47,735 nt of DNA from Reyranella sp. (GTDB lineage: Bacteria; Pseudomonadota; Alphaproteobacteria; Reyranellales; Reyranellaceae): NCBI GenBank assembly GCA_030684475.1, contig JAUXWB010000170.1, positions 1 through 47,735 of the forward strand, given 5' to 3'. Below the pieces are notes generated by a model. That model had not been told where the DNA came from. It made no database searches and worked only from the letters and a program-made list of their open reading frames with translations. Shown piece after piece: positions 27,790 through 34,722 of this stretch; within the stretch, counting starts at the first letter, position 1, and every line of letters starts with the position of its first letter. The position numbers were made by a program, and so were the translations under genes.

Positions 27790-28179
27790 ATGAAGAGTTG
27801 GATCACTGCCGCCGCTGTGATCGCAGCCGGCATGGCGGCCACTGCCGGAACCGCCGCCGCCCAGTCCGGCGATGCCTCGCGCGGCCAGCGCGTCTTCAAT
27901 ACCCAGTGCCGCGCCTGCCACACGCTCGAGAAGGATGGCGCCAGCACGGCCGGTCCCAACCTTCACGGCGTGTTCGGCCGCAAGGCCGGTACCGGCGGAG
28001 GCTACGACTCCTCCGACGCCATGAAGAAGTCGGGCATCGTCTGGGACGACACCACGATGGCCGAGTACAACCGCGACCCCAAGGGCAAGGTGCCCGGCAC
28101 CAAGATGCTCTTCAACGGCGTGAAGAACGCCGGCCAACTCGCCGACCTGGTCGCCTATCTCAAGGAAGCGACCAAGTGA
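27790..28179 (+). CDS. c-type cytochrome, class I (first of a tandem pair)
   Basis: 129 residues. A signal peptide (MKSWITAAAVIAAGMAATAGTAAAQ) targets the periplasm. One heme site, CRACH (about 41-45), is present, with a distal Met in PGTKMLF (about 103-109). The fold is that of soluble cytochrome c2/c556-like electron carriers, ending LADLVAYLKEAT. AGGAG at 27778-27782 fits the ATG at 27790. The next gene, about 60% similar by eye, overlaps by four bases (GTGA). Confidence 0.9.
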   Translation: MKSWITAAAVIAAGMAATAGTAAAQSGDASRGQRVFNTQCRACHTLEKDGASTAGPNLHGVFGRKAGTGGGYDSSDAMKKSGIVWDDTTMAEYNRDPKGKVPGTKMLFNGVKNAGQLADLVAYLKEATK

Positions 28180-28568
28180 AGAATTGGATCGGTGTGGCGA
28201 GCCTGCTGATCGCCGGCATGCTGGGTGTCGGAGTGGCGGCGTCGGTGGCATCGGCGCAGGATGTGGCCAAGGGCGAGCGCGTGTTCGCGACGCAATGCAA
28301 GGCCTGCCATACGCTCGAACGGGGCGGGGCGACCACGGCCGGACCGAATCTCTACCGTATCATGGGCCGCAGGTCGGGCACCGGCCAAGGCTACGGCTAT
28401 TCCGAGGTGATGCGCCGGTTCGGCATCGAATGGAACGACACGACGCTCGCCGCCTATCTGCGCGATCCCCGGGCCGATATGCCCGGCACGAAGATGGTCT
28501 TCGCCGGCATAAGGCAGTCTAGCCAGATGGCCGATCTGATCGCCTACCTCAAGGACGCGACGAGGTAG
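28176..28568 (+). CDS. c-type cytochrome, class I (second of a tandem pair)
   Basis: 130 residues. The GTG at 28176 overlaps the upstream stop. A signal peptide (GVASLLIAGMLGVGVAASVASA) is followed by heme site CKACHTLE (about 42-46) and distal Met in PGTKMVF. It closely resembles the preceding protein in heme site, spacing and C-terminus (MADLIAYLKDATR), so the pair arose by tandem duplication. The two probably carry electrons for the same or related partners. No oxidase or dehydrogenase is next to them. Confidence 0.9.
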   Translation: MKNWIGVASLLIAGMLGVGVAASVASAQDVAKGERVFATQCKACHTLERGGATTAGPNLYRIMGRRSGTGQGYGYSEVMRRFGIEWNDTTLAAYLRDPRADMPGTKMVFAGIRQSSQMADLIAYLKDATR

Positions 28569-28587
28569 CCCCTCACGTCGTGACTCC

Positions 28588-29805
28588 TCACCCTGTCGCA
28601 CTGTCGCGCGCCCGCGCATAGGCGATCGATCCCAGCGCGAGCCCGGCCGCCAGCGTGCCGAACACCCAGCGATAGGCCGTGTCGCCGGCGCCGAAGGCTT
28701 CCACGATGTAGCCCGTGCCGGCCGGCAGCACCGCGAGCCCCAGGCACTGCGCCATGTTGACCGTGGTGACGCCGCGACCGGCCAGGCGGTCGGGAAACAG
28801 CGCCCGACCCTGGGCCACGATCACCGTGCTGTAGGCGCAGAAGAAGCAGAAGGCTACCAGCAGCACCACGGCGAGCCACAGCGGCGGCTCGGCCAGCAGT
28901 GCCATGACGGCGAGCAGCACCATCGAGATCACGGCCCCGCCGAACACGACCGTCTTGCGCGAGCGCAGCACGCGGTCCATCGGCCCGTAGGCCAGGATAC
29001 CCAGGATCTGCGCCGCGCCCATGGCGAGCAGCACATTGCCGCGCGCCATGCCGTCGAGCTTGTGCACGTCGTAGAGATAGGGCCCGCCCCATACGCCGAG
29101 CACGGTCAGCATCGTGGCATAGGTGAAGAAATGCATGGAGAGCACCGGACCGAGGCCGGGCGTGCGCCACACCTGCCACAGGCCGCGCAGGATTTCGGCC
29201 GGAGTCTCCTTGTCAGGCTCCGCACCGCGCGCCGCCTGGTAGAATTCCGGCGGCCGGTCGCGCACGACGGCATAGAAGCCCACTGCTACCAGCAGCGTGA
29301 CGGCGGCGAAGCCGAGAAAGCCGTGGCGCCAGCCCACGGTCGCGGCGATCCAGGCGAGCGGCGTCGCTGCTGCCAGCGTGCCGACGTTGGAGGCGGCGAA
29401 CACCCACGACAGCGCCGTCGCGAGCCTGGCCGGCGGGAACCAGCGCGAGCACAGGAACACCACCGACATGAACGAGGCGGCGCAGCCTACGCCCACGACG
29501 GCGCGGCCGGCGATGAGGTCGGCGGCGTCGCTGGCCGTCGCGATCCACAGCGAGCCCGCCATGGCCAGCAGCGACAGCGCCGCCACCGTGCGCCGGGCAC
29601 CGAAGCGGTCGAACCACATGCCGACCGGAATCTGCACGGCGAACAGCGCGAAGAAGAAGGCGCTGCCCGCCCAGCCGAGCTGGCGCGCCGAGAGATCGAG
29701 GTCGCGCGCGAGTTCCGGCGCGATCACGCTGTTGGAGACACGGTAGAACTGGCTGAGGCAGGTCACCGCGATCAGCAGCAGCAGGAGCGGAAGTCTCGAC
29801 GCCAT
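28588..29805 (-). CDS. MFS transporter
   Basis: 405 residues with twelve hydrophobic segments. The MFS loop motif VGMWFDRFGARRTV lies after segment 2 (about 61-74), and GRAVVGVGCAASF follows in segment 4. The ACS/OPA-like signature is not decisive. I chose the ATG at 29805 (MASRLPLLLL); an upstream TTG/GTG would add six residues. It is convergent with the cytochrome pair, about 20 bp away. The substrate is unknown. Confidence 0.85.
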   Translation of the reverse strand: MASRLPLLLLLIAVTCLSQFYRVSNSVIAPELARDLDLSARQLGWAGSAFFFALFAVQIPVGMWFDRFGARRTVAALSLLAMAGSLWIATASDAADLIAGRAVVGVGCAASFMSVVFLCSRWFPPARLATALSWVFAASNVGTLAAATPLAWIAATVGWRHGFLGFAAVTLLVAVGFYAVVRDRPPEFYQAARGAEPDKETPAEILRGLWQVWRTPGLGPVLSMHFFTYATMLTVLGVWGGPYLYDVHKLDGMARGNVLLAMGAAQILGILAYGPMDRVLRSRKTVVFGGAVISMVLLAVMALLAEPPLWLAVVLLVAFCFFCAYSTVIVAQGRALFPDRLAGRGVTTVNMAQCLGLAVLPAGTGYIVEAFGAGDTAYRWVFGTLAAGLALGSIAYARARDSATG

Positions 29806-29944
29806 GACGCGGCTTGCTAGCACGAACGGTGGTCACGTTCCTTCGGTATGGGCCGAACCATCGACCCGAGCCGCGCCAACGTCCGTGCCCCCGCCTGCAC
29901 CCCCGCCCCGCCGGGACCCGGCAACCGTCTTTCGTGCCCGGCGT

Positions 29945-29958
29945 TTAATCCAGATCAA
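29945..29958 (+). promoter_or_regulatory. FNR/FixK-like box upstream of the CBS-BON gene
   Basis: TTAAT-CCAG-ATCAA matches 9 of 10 fixed bases of the TTGAT-N4-ATCAA consensus. Its centre lies about 70 bp upstream of the CBS-BON start, a distance that fits class II activation from a start site near 29993. This suggests induction at low oxygen by an FNR/FixK-type regulator. Confidence 0.6.
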
Positions 29959-30021
29959 AGCGCGCGAGCCGTTCCGGGCCGATCCTGCCCCGTAATCACT
30001 TGACCCAGTGCGGGGGAACGC

Positions 30022-30714
30022 ATGAAAGCCGCAGATATCATGACCACCTCGGTGGTCTGCATCAAACCGGACGCGACCGTCCTCGATGCCGCGCGTCTGC
30101 TGCTCAGTGAGCACATCAGCGCCCTGCCGGTGGTCGACACGGCCGGCCATCTGCAGGGCATCGTGAGCGAAGGCGATCTCATCCATCGGGCCGAAATCGG
30201 CTCCGAGAAGCAAGTCACCCGCTGGAAGGCCCTGTTCGAGGAGGGCGCCACTCTGGCGCGCGACTACCTCAAGGCCCACGGCCGGAAAGTGTCCGACGTC
30301 ATGAGCCACCCGGTCGTCATGGCCGAAGAGGATACCGAGCTGTCGGTCGTGGCGGCGCGGATGGACCAGTTCGGCATCAAGCGCCTGCCCGTGGTGCGGG
30401 GCGGCAAGGTGGTGGGCATCGTGAGCCGCGCCAACCTGCTGCAGGCGCTGATTTCGGCTCCGACGGCAAGTGCGGCGCCGGCCCTCGACGATGCGGCGCT
30501 GCGCGACCGGATCCTGCAGGAGCTTGATCGCGAGCCGTGGTCGGCCTCGTTGCTGCGCAACATCATCGTGCAGGACGGCAATGTCGAGATCTGGGGCCAC
30601 GCCGATTCGACCAGCCAGTGCGAGGCCTGCGGCGTTCTCGCCGCCGGCGTTCCCGGCGTGAAGGCCGTCACCAACCACATGGTGGTGACGCCGCGCGGCG
30701 TCTACACGTGGTGA
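30022..30714 (+). CDS. CBS-pair and BON-domain protein
   Basis: 230 residues. Two CBS domains occupy about 1-62 (MKAADIMTTSVVCIKPDATV, then GIVSEGDLI) and about 85-145 (VSDVMSHPVVMAEEDTEL, then GIVSRANLL). A BON domain, residues about 160-230, follows (DGNVEIWGHADS...AVTNHMVV). CBS pairs bind adenine nucleotides and sense energy state. BON domains bind phospholipid or membranes. No signal peptide is present, so it is cytoplasmic. The FNR-like box upstream and the cytochrome gene 5 bp downstream suggest a low-oxygen energy role. Confidence 0.88.
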   Translation: MKAADIMTTSVVCIKPDATVLDAARLLLSEHISALPVVDTAGHLQGIVSEGDLIHRAEIGSEKQVTRWKALFEEGATLARDYLKAHGRKVSDVMSHPVVMAEEDTELSVVAARMDQFGIKRLPVVRGGKVVGIVSRANLLQALISAPTASAAPALDDAALRDRILQELDREPWSASLLRNIIVQDGNVEIWGHADSTSQCEACGVLAAGVPGVKAVTNHMVVTPRGVYTW

Positions 30715-30719
30715 CGACG

Positions 30720-31040
30720 ATGCGTTGGTCGATTGCCCTGCTGTCGCTTTTGTCAGCCGGCCTCGGGCTGCCCGGCGCGGGCAATGCCGCCGACCTCGTC
30801 CGGGGTGGTGCCTTGGCCGAGCGCTGGTGCGGCAATTGCCACATCGTCGACCGCACGGCGCCGTCCGGCCGGGCCGACGGGCTGCCGAGCCTTCCCGCCA
30901 TCGCCGCCAAGCGCGAGACCACGGCGGCCTCGCTGCGTGGCGTTCTCTCGGCGCCGCACGGCCGCATGCCCGACCTGTCGCTGGGCGCCGCCGACCAGAA
31001 CGATCTGATCGCCTACATCCTCAGCCTGCGTCCGAACTGA
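30720..31040 (+). CDS. Small c-type cytochrome
   Basis: 106 residues. A signal peptide (MRWSIALLSLLSAGLGLPGAGNAA) is followed by heme site WCGNCH (about 38-43). The C-terminal distal Met is in GRMPDLSLG (about 83-91). The C-terminal DLIAYILSL helix is usual for class I cytochromes. The ATG is 5 bp after the CBS-BON stop; that gene's FNR-like box probably drives both. An oxidase or nitrite reductase partner is not present in the window. Confidence 0.85.
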   Translation: MRWSIALLSLLSAGLGLPGAGNAADLVRGGALAERWCGNCHIVDRTAPSGRADGLPSLPAIAAKRETTAASLRGVLSAPHGRMPDLSLGAADQNDLIAYILSLRPN

Positions 31041-31045
31041 GCTCG

Positions 31046-31615
31046 CTACGACACTTTCGCTGCTGCCCTTGTCTGCCGGATCGCCAATGCGAGCGAGGCG
31101 CCGAGATCGGCCAGAAGCTTGGCGCCCGCCTCGTCGGTGAACTTGCCGTCGACGAACTTGGTCTGCGCTGCGCCGATCATGACCTCCGGCTTGTTCACCG
31201 GCCGGCCGTCCAGGAACACCATCATCTGGCGCAGGTGATACTGCGCGCGCGCCGTGCCGAGCGGGCCGCCCGAGGCGCCGAACATGGCGATCGGCTTGGC
31301 GGCGAAGGGCTGCGGAGTCATGCGCGACAGCCAGTCGATGGCATTCTTCAACACGCCCGAGATCGAATAGTTATATTCCGGACTCGCGAACACGATGCCG
31401 TCGGCCTCGAGCATGGCTTTGTGCGCGGCCTGCACCTTGTCGGGAAAGCCCTTGGCCTGAACGTCGGCGTCGTACAGGGGCCAATCGCCGATTTCGATCG
31501 TCGAAAGCGTGACGCCAGCCGGCAGCCGCTCGGTGAAGGCGGCGAGCGCGAGGCGGTTGAACGAGCCTTTGCGCAGGCTGCCGCAGAAGGCTGCGAGTTT
31601 GATGGTCTCGGACAT
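31046..31615 (-). CDS. NADPH-dependent FMN reductase
   Basis: 189 residues of the flavodoxin-like FMN_red family. The N-terminal FCGSLRKGSFNR binds the FMN phosphate, ASPEYNYSISGVLKNAIDWLSR is the classic flavin loop (key residues PEYN), and GASGGPLGTAR follows. It reduces FMN, quinones, azo compounds or chromate using NADPH; the natural substrate is not predictable. It is convergent with the cytochrome c gene, 5 bp away. The ATG at 31615 has only a weak ribosome-binding site. Confidence 0.9.
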   Translation of the reverse strand: MSETIKLAAFCGSLRKGSFNRLALAAFTERLPAGVTLSTIEIGDWPLYDADVQAKGFPDKVQAAHKAMLEADGIVFASPEYNYSISGVLKNAIDWLSRMTPQPFAAKPIAMFGASGGPLGTARAQYHLRQMMVFLDGRPVNKPEVMIGAAQTKFVDGKFTDEAGAKLLADLGASLALAIRQTRAAAKVS

Positions 31616-31998
31616 CTTTCGGTATCTCCTTGGTAACTGGCGCTTTGTCGGCGACGCAACTGGCGGCTACATAGGGGCCACGGATGACGTTGGCAAACAC
31701 GAGCCGTGAGATCTCTCCGAGGGCCTTGGCTTTCGTAGTGGCCGGCGCCCAATCTCCGAGTGCTCGACGCAATTGAACCACGCGACATTGCAGCGAGCTG
31801 GCTCGCAGGCTCCAGCGCTTCGGCGACAGCCTTCGGGTTGGATCCCTTGGCTGTTTTCCTCATGTGAGTACTGTTTGCCAGTAGTCTCAGGATGTGTCGC
31901 CGTGAGTTGGCTTGTCGCTGGGGGCGCGCGCCCGCGATGAGCCGTTTCCACATCGAACCGTGCTAAGAGTTGGCGGAAGGCAAGGGAGTGACCAGCCG
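31616..31998. other. 380-bp gap with a possible minus-strand gene remnant
   Basis: No intact gene. On the minus strand a segment from an ATG at 31863 (MRKTAKGSNPKAVAEALEPA) and another in a different frame beginning near 31781 (LRRALGDWAPATTKAKALGE, then SRLVFANVIRGP) both look coding-like but do not join. This suggests a decayed gene broken by a frameshift, or chance. The upstream promoters of the FMN reductase and the IalB-like gene must also be here. Confidence 0.3.
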
Positions 31999-32487
31999 AT
32001 GATGCGTTACCTATTCGTGGCTCTTGGCGTGCTCGCGCTGGCGTCGCCGGCGGCGGCCCAGGGCATGGGCCAGAACCAGCCGCCCAACCAGTGGGTGATG
32101 AACTGCAACACCGAGCGCGGGCTCGATTGCACCGTGTCCAACATGATCGACGGCGGCCCCAACAACCTGCTCGGCACTTTCCTGATCGTGAGCTACTCGG
32201 CGGCCTACACCACGCTCACGGTGGTGGGCGATGGCGTGGGCAAGCTGGCCAGCCTTCAGGTCGACGGCAATCCCTTCGTCTCGACCAGCCTCTGCGCCGG
32301 CGGCGGCGAATGCTCCTACGTCCAGGAGAAATCCGCCGAACTGCTGCAGCAGATGCGGTCGGGCTCGCAGATCGTCGTGCAGATCAGCCTGGGCGACGGC
32401 ACCATGGCCGGGCCGTTCCAGCAGAGCCTCGCCGGGTTCGATGCCCAGTATCGCAAGGCGATCGAGGCGCAGCAGCGCCGTCGCTGA
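31999..32487 (+). CDS. IalB-like (invasion-associated locus B family) exported protein
   Basis: 162 residues. The signal peptide (MMRYLFVALGVLALASPAAAQ) ends in AQ. The mature part starts with Trp/Cys (NQWVMNCNTERGLDCT), then has a VDGNPFVSTSLC strand and a C-terminal LAGFDAQYRKA, which fits the layout of IalB proteins (W..C..C, LxxGF at the end). The match is by eye and partial. It may be a periplasmic protein. No partner gene is nearby. Two adjacent ATG codons make the exact start uncertain by one residue. Confidence 0.55.
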   Translation: MMRYLFVALGVLALASPAAAQGMGQNQPPNQWVMNCNTERGLDCTVSNMIDGGPNNLLGTFLIVSYSAAYTTLTVVGDGVGKLASLQVDGNPFVSTSLCAGGGECSYVQEKSAELLQQMRSGSQIVVQISLGDGTMAGPFQQSLAGFDAQYRKAIEAQQRRR

Positions 32488-32488
32488 C

Positions 32489-32516
32489 GGCGGTTTCGCA
32501 CCGCAGGTAAACCGCC
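32489..32516 (+). terminator. Candidate terminator of the IalB-like gene
   Basis: GGCGGTTT (32489-32496) pairs perfectly with AAACCGCC (32509-32516) over a 12-base loop, followed by ATTTATTTG. The stem is strong but the U-tract is weak. Confidence 0.45.
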
Positions 32517-32613
32517 ATTTATTTGCGGTTAGGTACGCAATCCAAGCCCGTGGCATGATCAACCGCCGTCCCGGTCCGGGAGGCTCCACCAACGGTCCTG
32601 AGGCAACGCCGCC

Positions 32614-33027
32614 ATGCCCGCGCTTGCTACGATTGCCGTCGGCGCGCTGGCTGAACAGGCCGGCGTCGACATCGCCACCCTCCGCTTCTACGAGCGTCTG
32701 GGTCTCATCGACAAGCCGCGGCGGACTGCCGGCGGGCTTCAGCTCTACCGGACATCGGACATCGCGCGCGTCATCTTCATTCGCCGGACGCGGGAACTGG
32801 GCTTCTCGGCCGAGGCCATCCGCGAACTGCTCGCTATGACCGAGGAAGGGCCGCACACCTGCCGCGATGTTCACGAGGTCGCGGAGCGACATCTCCTGGA
32901 CATCCGCCGCCGGCTAGACGACCTCACCCGTCTGGAAAAAGTGTTGGCGCCGTTGGTGTCGGCCTGCCCGCAAGAGGGCGGCACCGCCGACTGCCCCATT
33001 CTCAACGCCCTGTCGCATACGACCTGA
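32614..33027 (+). CDS. MerR-family metal-responsive regulator
   Basis: 137 residues. The N-terminal winged HTH (VGALAEQAGVDIATLRFYERLGLID, key residues LRFYERLGL) binds promoter DNA. A long dimerisation helix (ERHLLDIRRRLDDLTRLEKVL) follows. Cysteines at HTC, SACPQ and DCPIL near the end lie where MerR and related heavy-metal regulators bind their metal. A metal sensor (Hg, Cd, Pb or Cu-like) is the likely role. No metal pump or reductase gene is next to it, so its target is elsewhere or is the CHRD gene. Confidence 0.85.
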   Translation: MPALATIAVGALAEQAGVDIATLRFYERLGLIDKPRRTAGGLQLYRTSDIARVIFIRRTRELGFSAEAIRELLAMTEEGPHTCRDVHEVAERHLLDIRRRLDDLTRLEKVLAPLVSACPQEGGTADCPILNALSHTT

Positions 33028-33176
33028 CCTGCGTTTCGGTCGGTCCCCAATCACGAGGATGTGTGCCGGGGCAACTTTCTGCCCGGCGGCCTCGTTGTCA
33101 TGCTGGCGGGCCCTGCGACGCCGCCGGCCCGTCCGATGGGCAAATGCCGTGCGCCGAACTCAATCGGAGGACAGAG

Positions 33177-33617
33177 ATGAATACGAAACTGTTCCGTTCC
33201 AGCCTTGTCGGTCTTGCGATGGCTGCGCTGGTTGCCGCGCCGGCCGCCTTCGCCGAAACCCAGATGTACAAGGCGGCCCTCACGGCTGCGAACCAGGTGC
33301 CGCCCAACGCCAGCAAGGGCACGGGCGAGCTCACCAGCACCTACGACACGGCCACCAAGAAGTTCACCTGGACCGTCACCTATTCCGGCCTGAGCGGTCC
33401 GCCGACGGCGGCGCACTTCCATGGCCCGGCGGCGGCCGGTGCCAATGCCGGCGTCGTCGTGCCCCAGAAGGGCGAACTGGCCAGCCCGATGAAGGGTGAA
33501 GCGACGCTGACCGACGCGCAGGCCGCCGACCTGCAGGCAGGCAAGTGGTATTTCAACATCCACACCGAAGCCAACAAGGGCGGCGAAATCCGCGGCCAGG
33601 CAATGAAGGGAATGTAA
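33177..33617 (+). CDS. Exported CHRD-domain protein
   Basis: 146 residues. Signal peptide MNTKLFRSSLVGLAMAALVAAPAAFA, then a CHRD domain (residues about 27-146): ALTAANQVPPNASKGTG, FTWTVTYSGLSGPPTAAHFHGPA (key GLSGP...AHFHGP), GKWYFNIHTEANKGGEIRGQ. These signatures are typical of bacterial CHRD proteins, whose function is unknown. GGAGGA precedes the ATG. The gene is convergent with the eRF1-like gene, 26 bp apart. Confidence 0.85.
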   Translation: MNTKLFRSSLVGLAMAALVAAPAAFAETQMYKAALTAANQVPPNASKGTGELTSTYDTATKKFTWTVTYSGLSGPPTAAHFHGPAAAGANAGVVVPQKGELASPMKGEATLTDAQAADLQAGKWYFNIHTEANKGGEIRGQAMKGM

Positions 33618-33643
33618 TCCCGGCCGGTGTGAGAGGCGGGGTG

Positions 33644-34039
33644 TCAGACGCTCATCGGGCGCAGCTTGTCGGCGGCCTTGAAGAAGCGGCGGGCGTGATG
33701 GACAAGCTCTCCGTCGGTCGGATGGTCCATCGCTTCGACCGCGAACAGCTTTTCCTTCAGCCAGCCGACATGCGTCTCGACGTGATGCAGGAGCTGGTCC
33801 TTGGCGTTGCCCGGCCCGACCAGAAGCCATTCGTTGGCGCCACGCAACGCATCGACGATATGGTCGAAATAGTCGCGATCGAGCTGCTGATGTCCGGAAC
33901 CGATGACGCCGGCCTTGTGGTGGACCTTGCGGAACGGGCTGTGGGCCTTGATGCGCTCGCGTTCGACGTCCTCGGCGTTGAAGCGGAAGACGTGCGCTTC
34001 CTTCGAATCCATCCAGACGACGGCGTGACTGTGCGGCAT
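33644..34039 (-). CDS. eRF1-like 'host attachment/translational machinery' family protein
   Basis: 131 residues starting MPHSHAVVWMDSKEAHVFRF. The DxxxAHVFRF opening, and LLVGPGNAKDQLLHHV near the middle, match small proteins annotated as translational machinery or host attachment proteins, with an eRF1-domain-1-like fold. The N-terminus is strand-rich and the C-terminal 60 residues are His/Arg-rich. A perfect-looking FNR/FixK box (34100-34113) lies 61-74 bp upstream. I infer a low-oxygen stress role; the biochemistry is unknown. The in-frame upstream residues show no family match. Confidence 0.7.
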   Translation of the reverse strand: MPHSHAVVWMDSKEAHVFRFNAEDVERERIKAHSPFRKVHHKAGVIGSGHQQLDRDYFDHIVDALRGANEWLLVGPGNAKDQLLHHVETHVGWLKEKLFAVEAMDHPTDGELVHHARRFFKAADKLRPMSV

Positions 34040-34099
34040 GCGAAAAATCCCGGTCAATGTTGCAATGATCAACCCTGTCCTGCGGCCCCGGCCGCCGCC

Positions 34100-34113
34100 T
34101 TGATTCAGGTCAA
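34100..34113 (-). promoter_or_regulatory. FNR/FixK box upstream of the eRF1-like gene
   Basis: TTGAT-TCAG-GTCAA (reads TTGAC-CTGA-ATCAA on the minus strand) matches 9 of 10 fixed bases of the consensus. Its centre is 67 bp upstream of the eRF1-like start. Class II spacing would place the start site near 34065. A near-consensus promoter for the rightward HTH gene begins 19 bp away, so both genes could respond. Confidence 0.65.
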
Positions 34114-34131
34114 CGGACGGCTGGTAGGATA

Positions 34132-34160
34132 TTGACAGAGTTTGATAGGAATAGTATATT
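34132..34160 (+). promoter_or_regulatory. Near-consensus sigma-70 promoter of the HTH gene
   Basis: TTGACA (34132-34137) and TATATT (34155-34160) are separated by exactly 17 bp, in an unusually AT-rich patch. This matches the sigma-70 consensus at 11 of 12 bases. The start site is predicted near 34167, about 18 bases before the ATG. Confidence 0.7.
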
Positions 34161-34161
34161 T

Positions 34162-34183
34162 GACTCCTACTCAAGGAGGAGTC
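34162..34183 (+). promoter_or_regulatory. Hairpin containing the ribosome-binding site of the HTH gene
   Basis: GACTCCT (34162-34168) pairs with AGGAGTC (34177-34183). The strong Shine-Dalgarno sequence AAGGAGGAG (34173-34181) lies partly in the loop and partly in the right arm, just before the ATG. It may restrict ribosome access. The hairpin starts at or before the predicted transcription start, so some of the left arm could be absent from the mRNA. Confidence 0.5.
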
Positions 34184-34184
34184 G

Positions 34185-34577
34185 ATGCCATACAGCGATC
34201 CGCCGCCGCCCGAGGGCTATCCCGACGTCGTCTGGCACGTGCCGAAACGGCGGCCGAGCCTCGCCCGCCGCAAGCGCGATTTCCTGCGTCATCTCTTGCG
34301 CTGGGGTTCCATGAGCGAGGCGGCGGCGCGCACCGGCATCGACCGCCGCACCGCCCATCGCTGGCGCGCCCAGGACGAGACGTTCGACCATAATTGCCGC
34401 GAGCGCCTGAAATGGCGGCGCGAGACGATCCTGCTGGCCGCCATGGATCGGGTCGAAAATCCCAGGACGCGGCCGGTGCTCTATCGCGGCCGCCAGATCG
34501 GCCACATCGGGCGCGCCAACGACCGCATCGTGGCGGCGCTGATCTGGTCGTCGGAGGTGCTGGGGCGCGAGAAGTGA
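34185..34577 (+). CDS. Small HTH protein (terminase-small-subunit-like)
   Basis: 130 residues. A basic N-terminus (KRRPSLARRKRDF) leads into a helix-turn-helix at about 35-65 (GSMSEAAARTGIDRRTAHRW). The rest is helical and basic (CRERLKWRRETILLAAMDRV), ending in ANDRIVAALIWSSEVLGREK. Such proteins resemble phage terminase small subunits or related DNA-binding regulators. No phage genes are nearby. The strong promoter, the RBS hairpin and the repeats after its stop suggest autoregulation. The function is inferred only from the HTH. Confidence 0.6.
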   Translation: MPYSDPPPPEGYPDVVWHVPKRRPSLARRKRDFLRHLLRWGSMSEAAARTGIDRRTAHRWRAQDETFDHNCRERLKWRRETILLAAMDRVENPRTRPVLYRGRQIGHIGRANDRIVAALIWSSEVLGREK

Positions 34578-34722
34578 GTTTTCAAAATGTCTCACTTTGG
34601 GAGACATCGCGCATCCCTCGCGCGCCGGATTTTTCAAGATGGTCAGGCGCTTGGGCGCCGCCGGCGACGCCCGGGAGCGCAAAAAGTCAGTTTTCGATTT
34701 GTCTCGCGTCGGGAGGCGTCGC
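34572..34722. repeat. Two 39-bp imperfect direct repeats at the HTH gene 3' end
   Basis: 34572-34610 and 34684-34722 match at 30 of 39 bases (AAGTgAGTTTTC... and AAGTcAGTTTTC..., ending ...GGGAG-C-TCGC). The first spans the HTH stop codon and folds into ATGTCTC/GAGACAT (34587-34593, 34601-34607). The second keeps a degenerate TCTC...GGAGG stem. The second ends at the stop codon of the GNAT gene. They may be binding sites for the HTH protein, or copies of its 3' region. Confidence 0.6.

Noticed and set aside
33065..33087. Terminator after the MerR gene
   Set aside because: A GCCGGGGCA/TGCCCGGC stem is present but no T-run follows.
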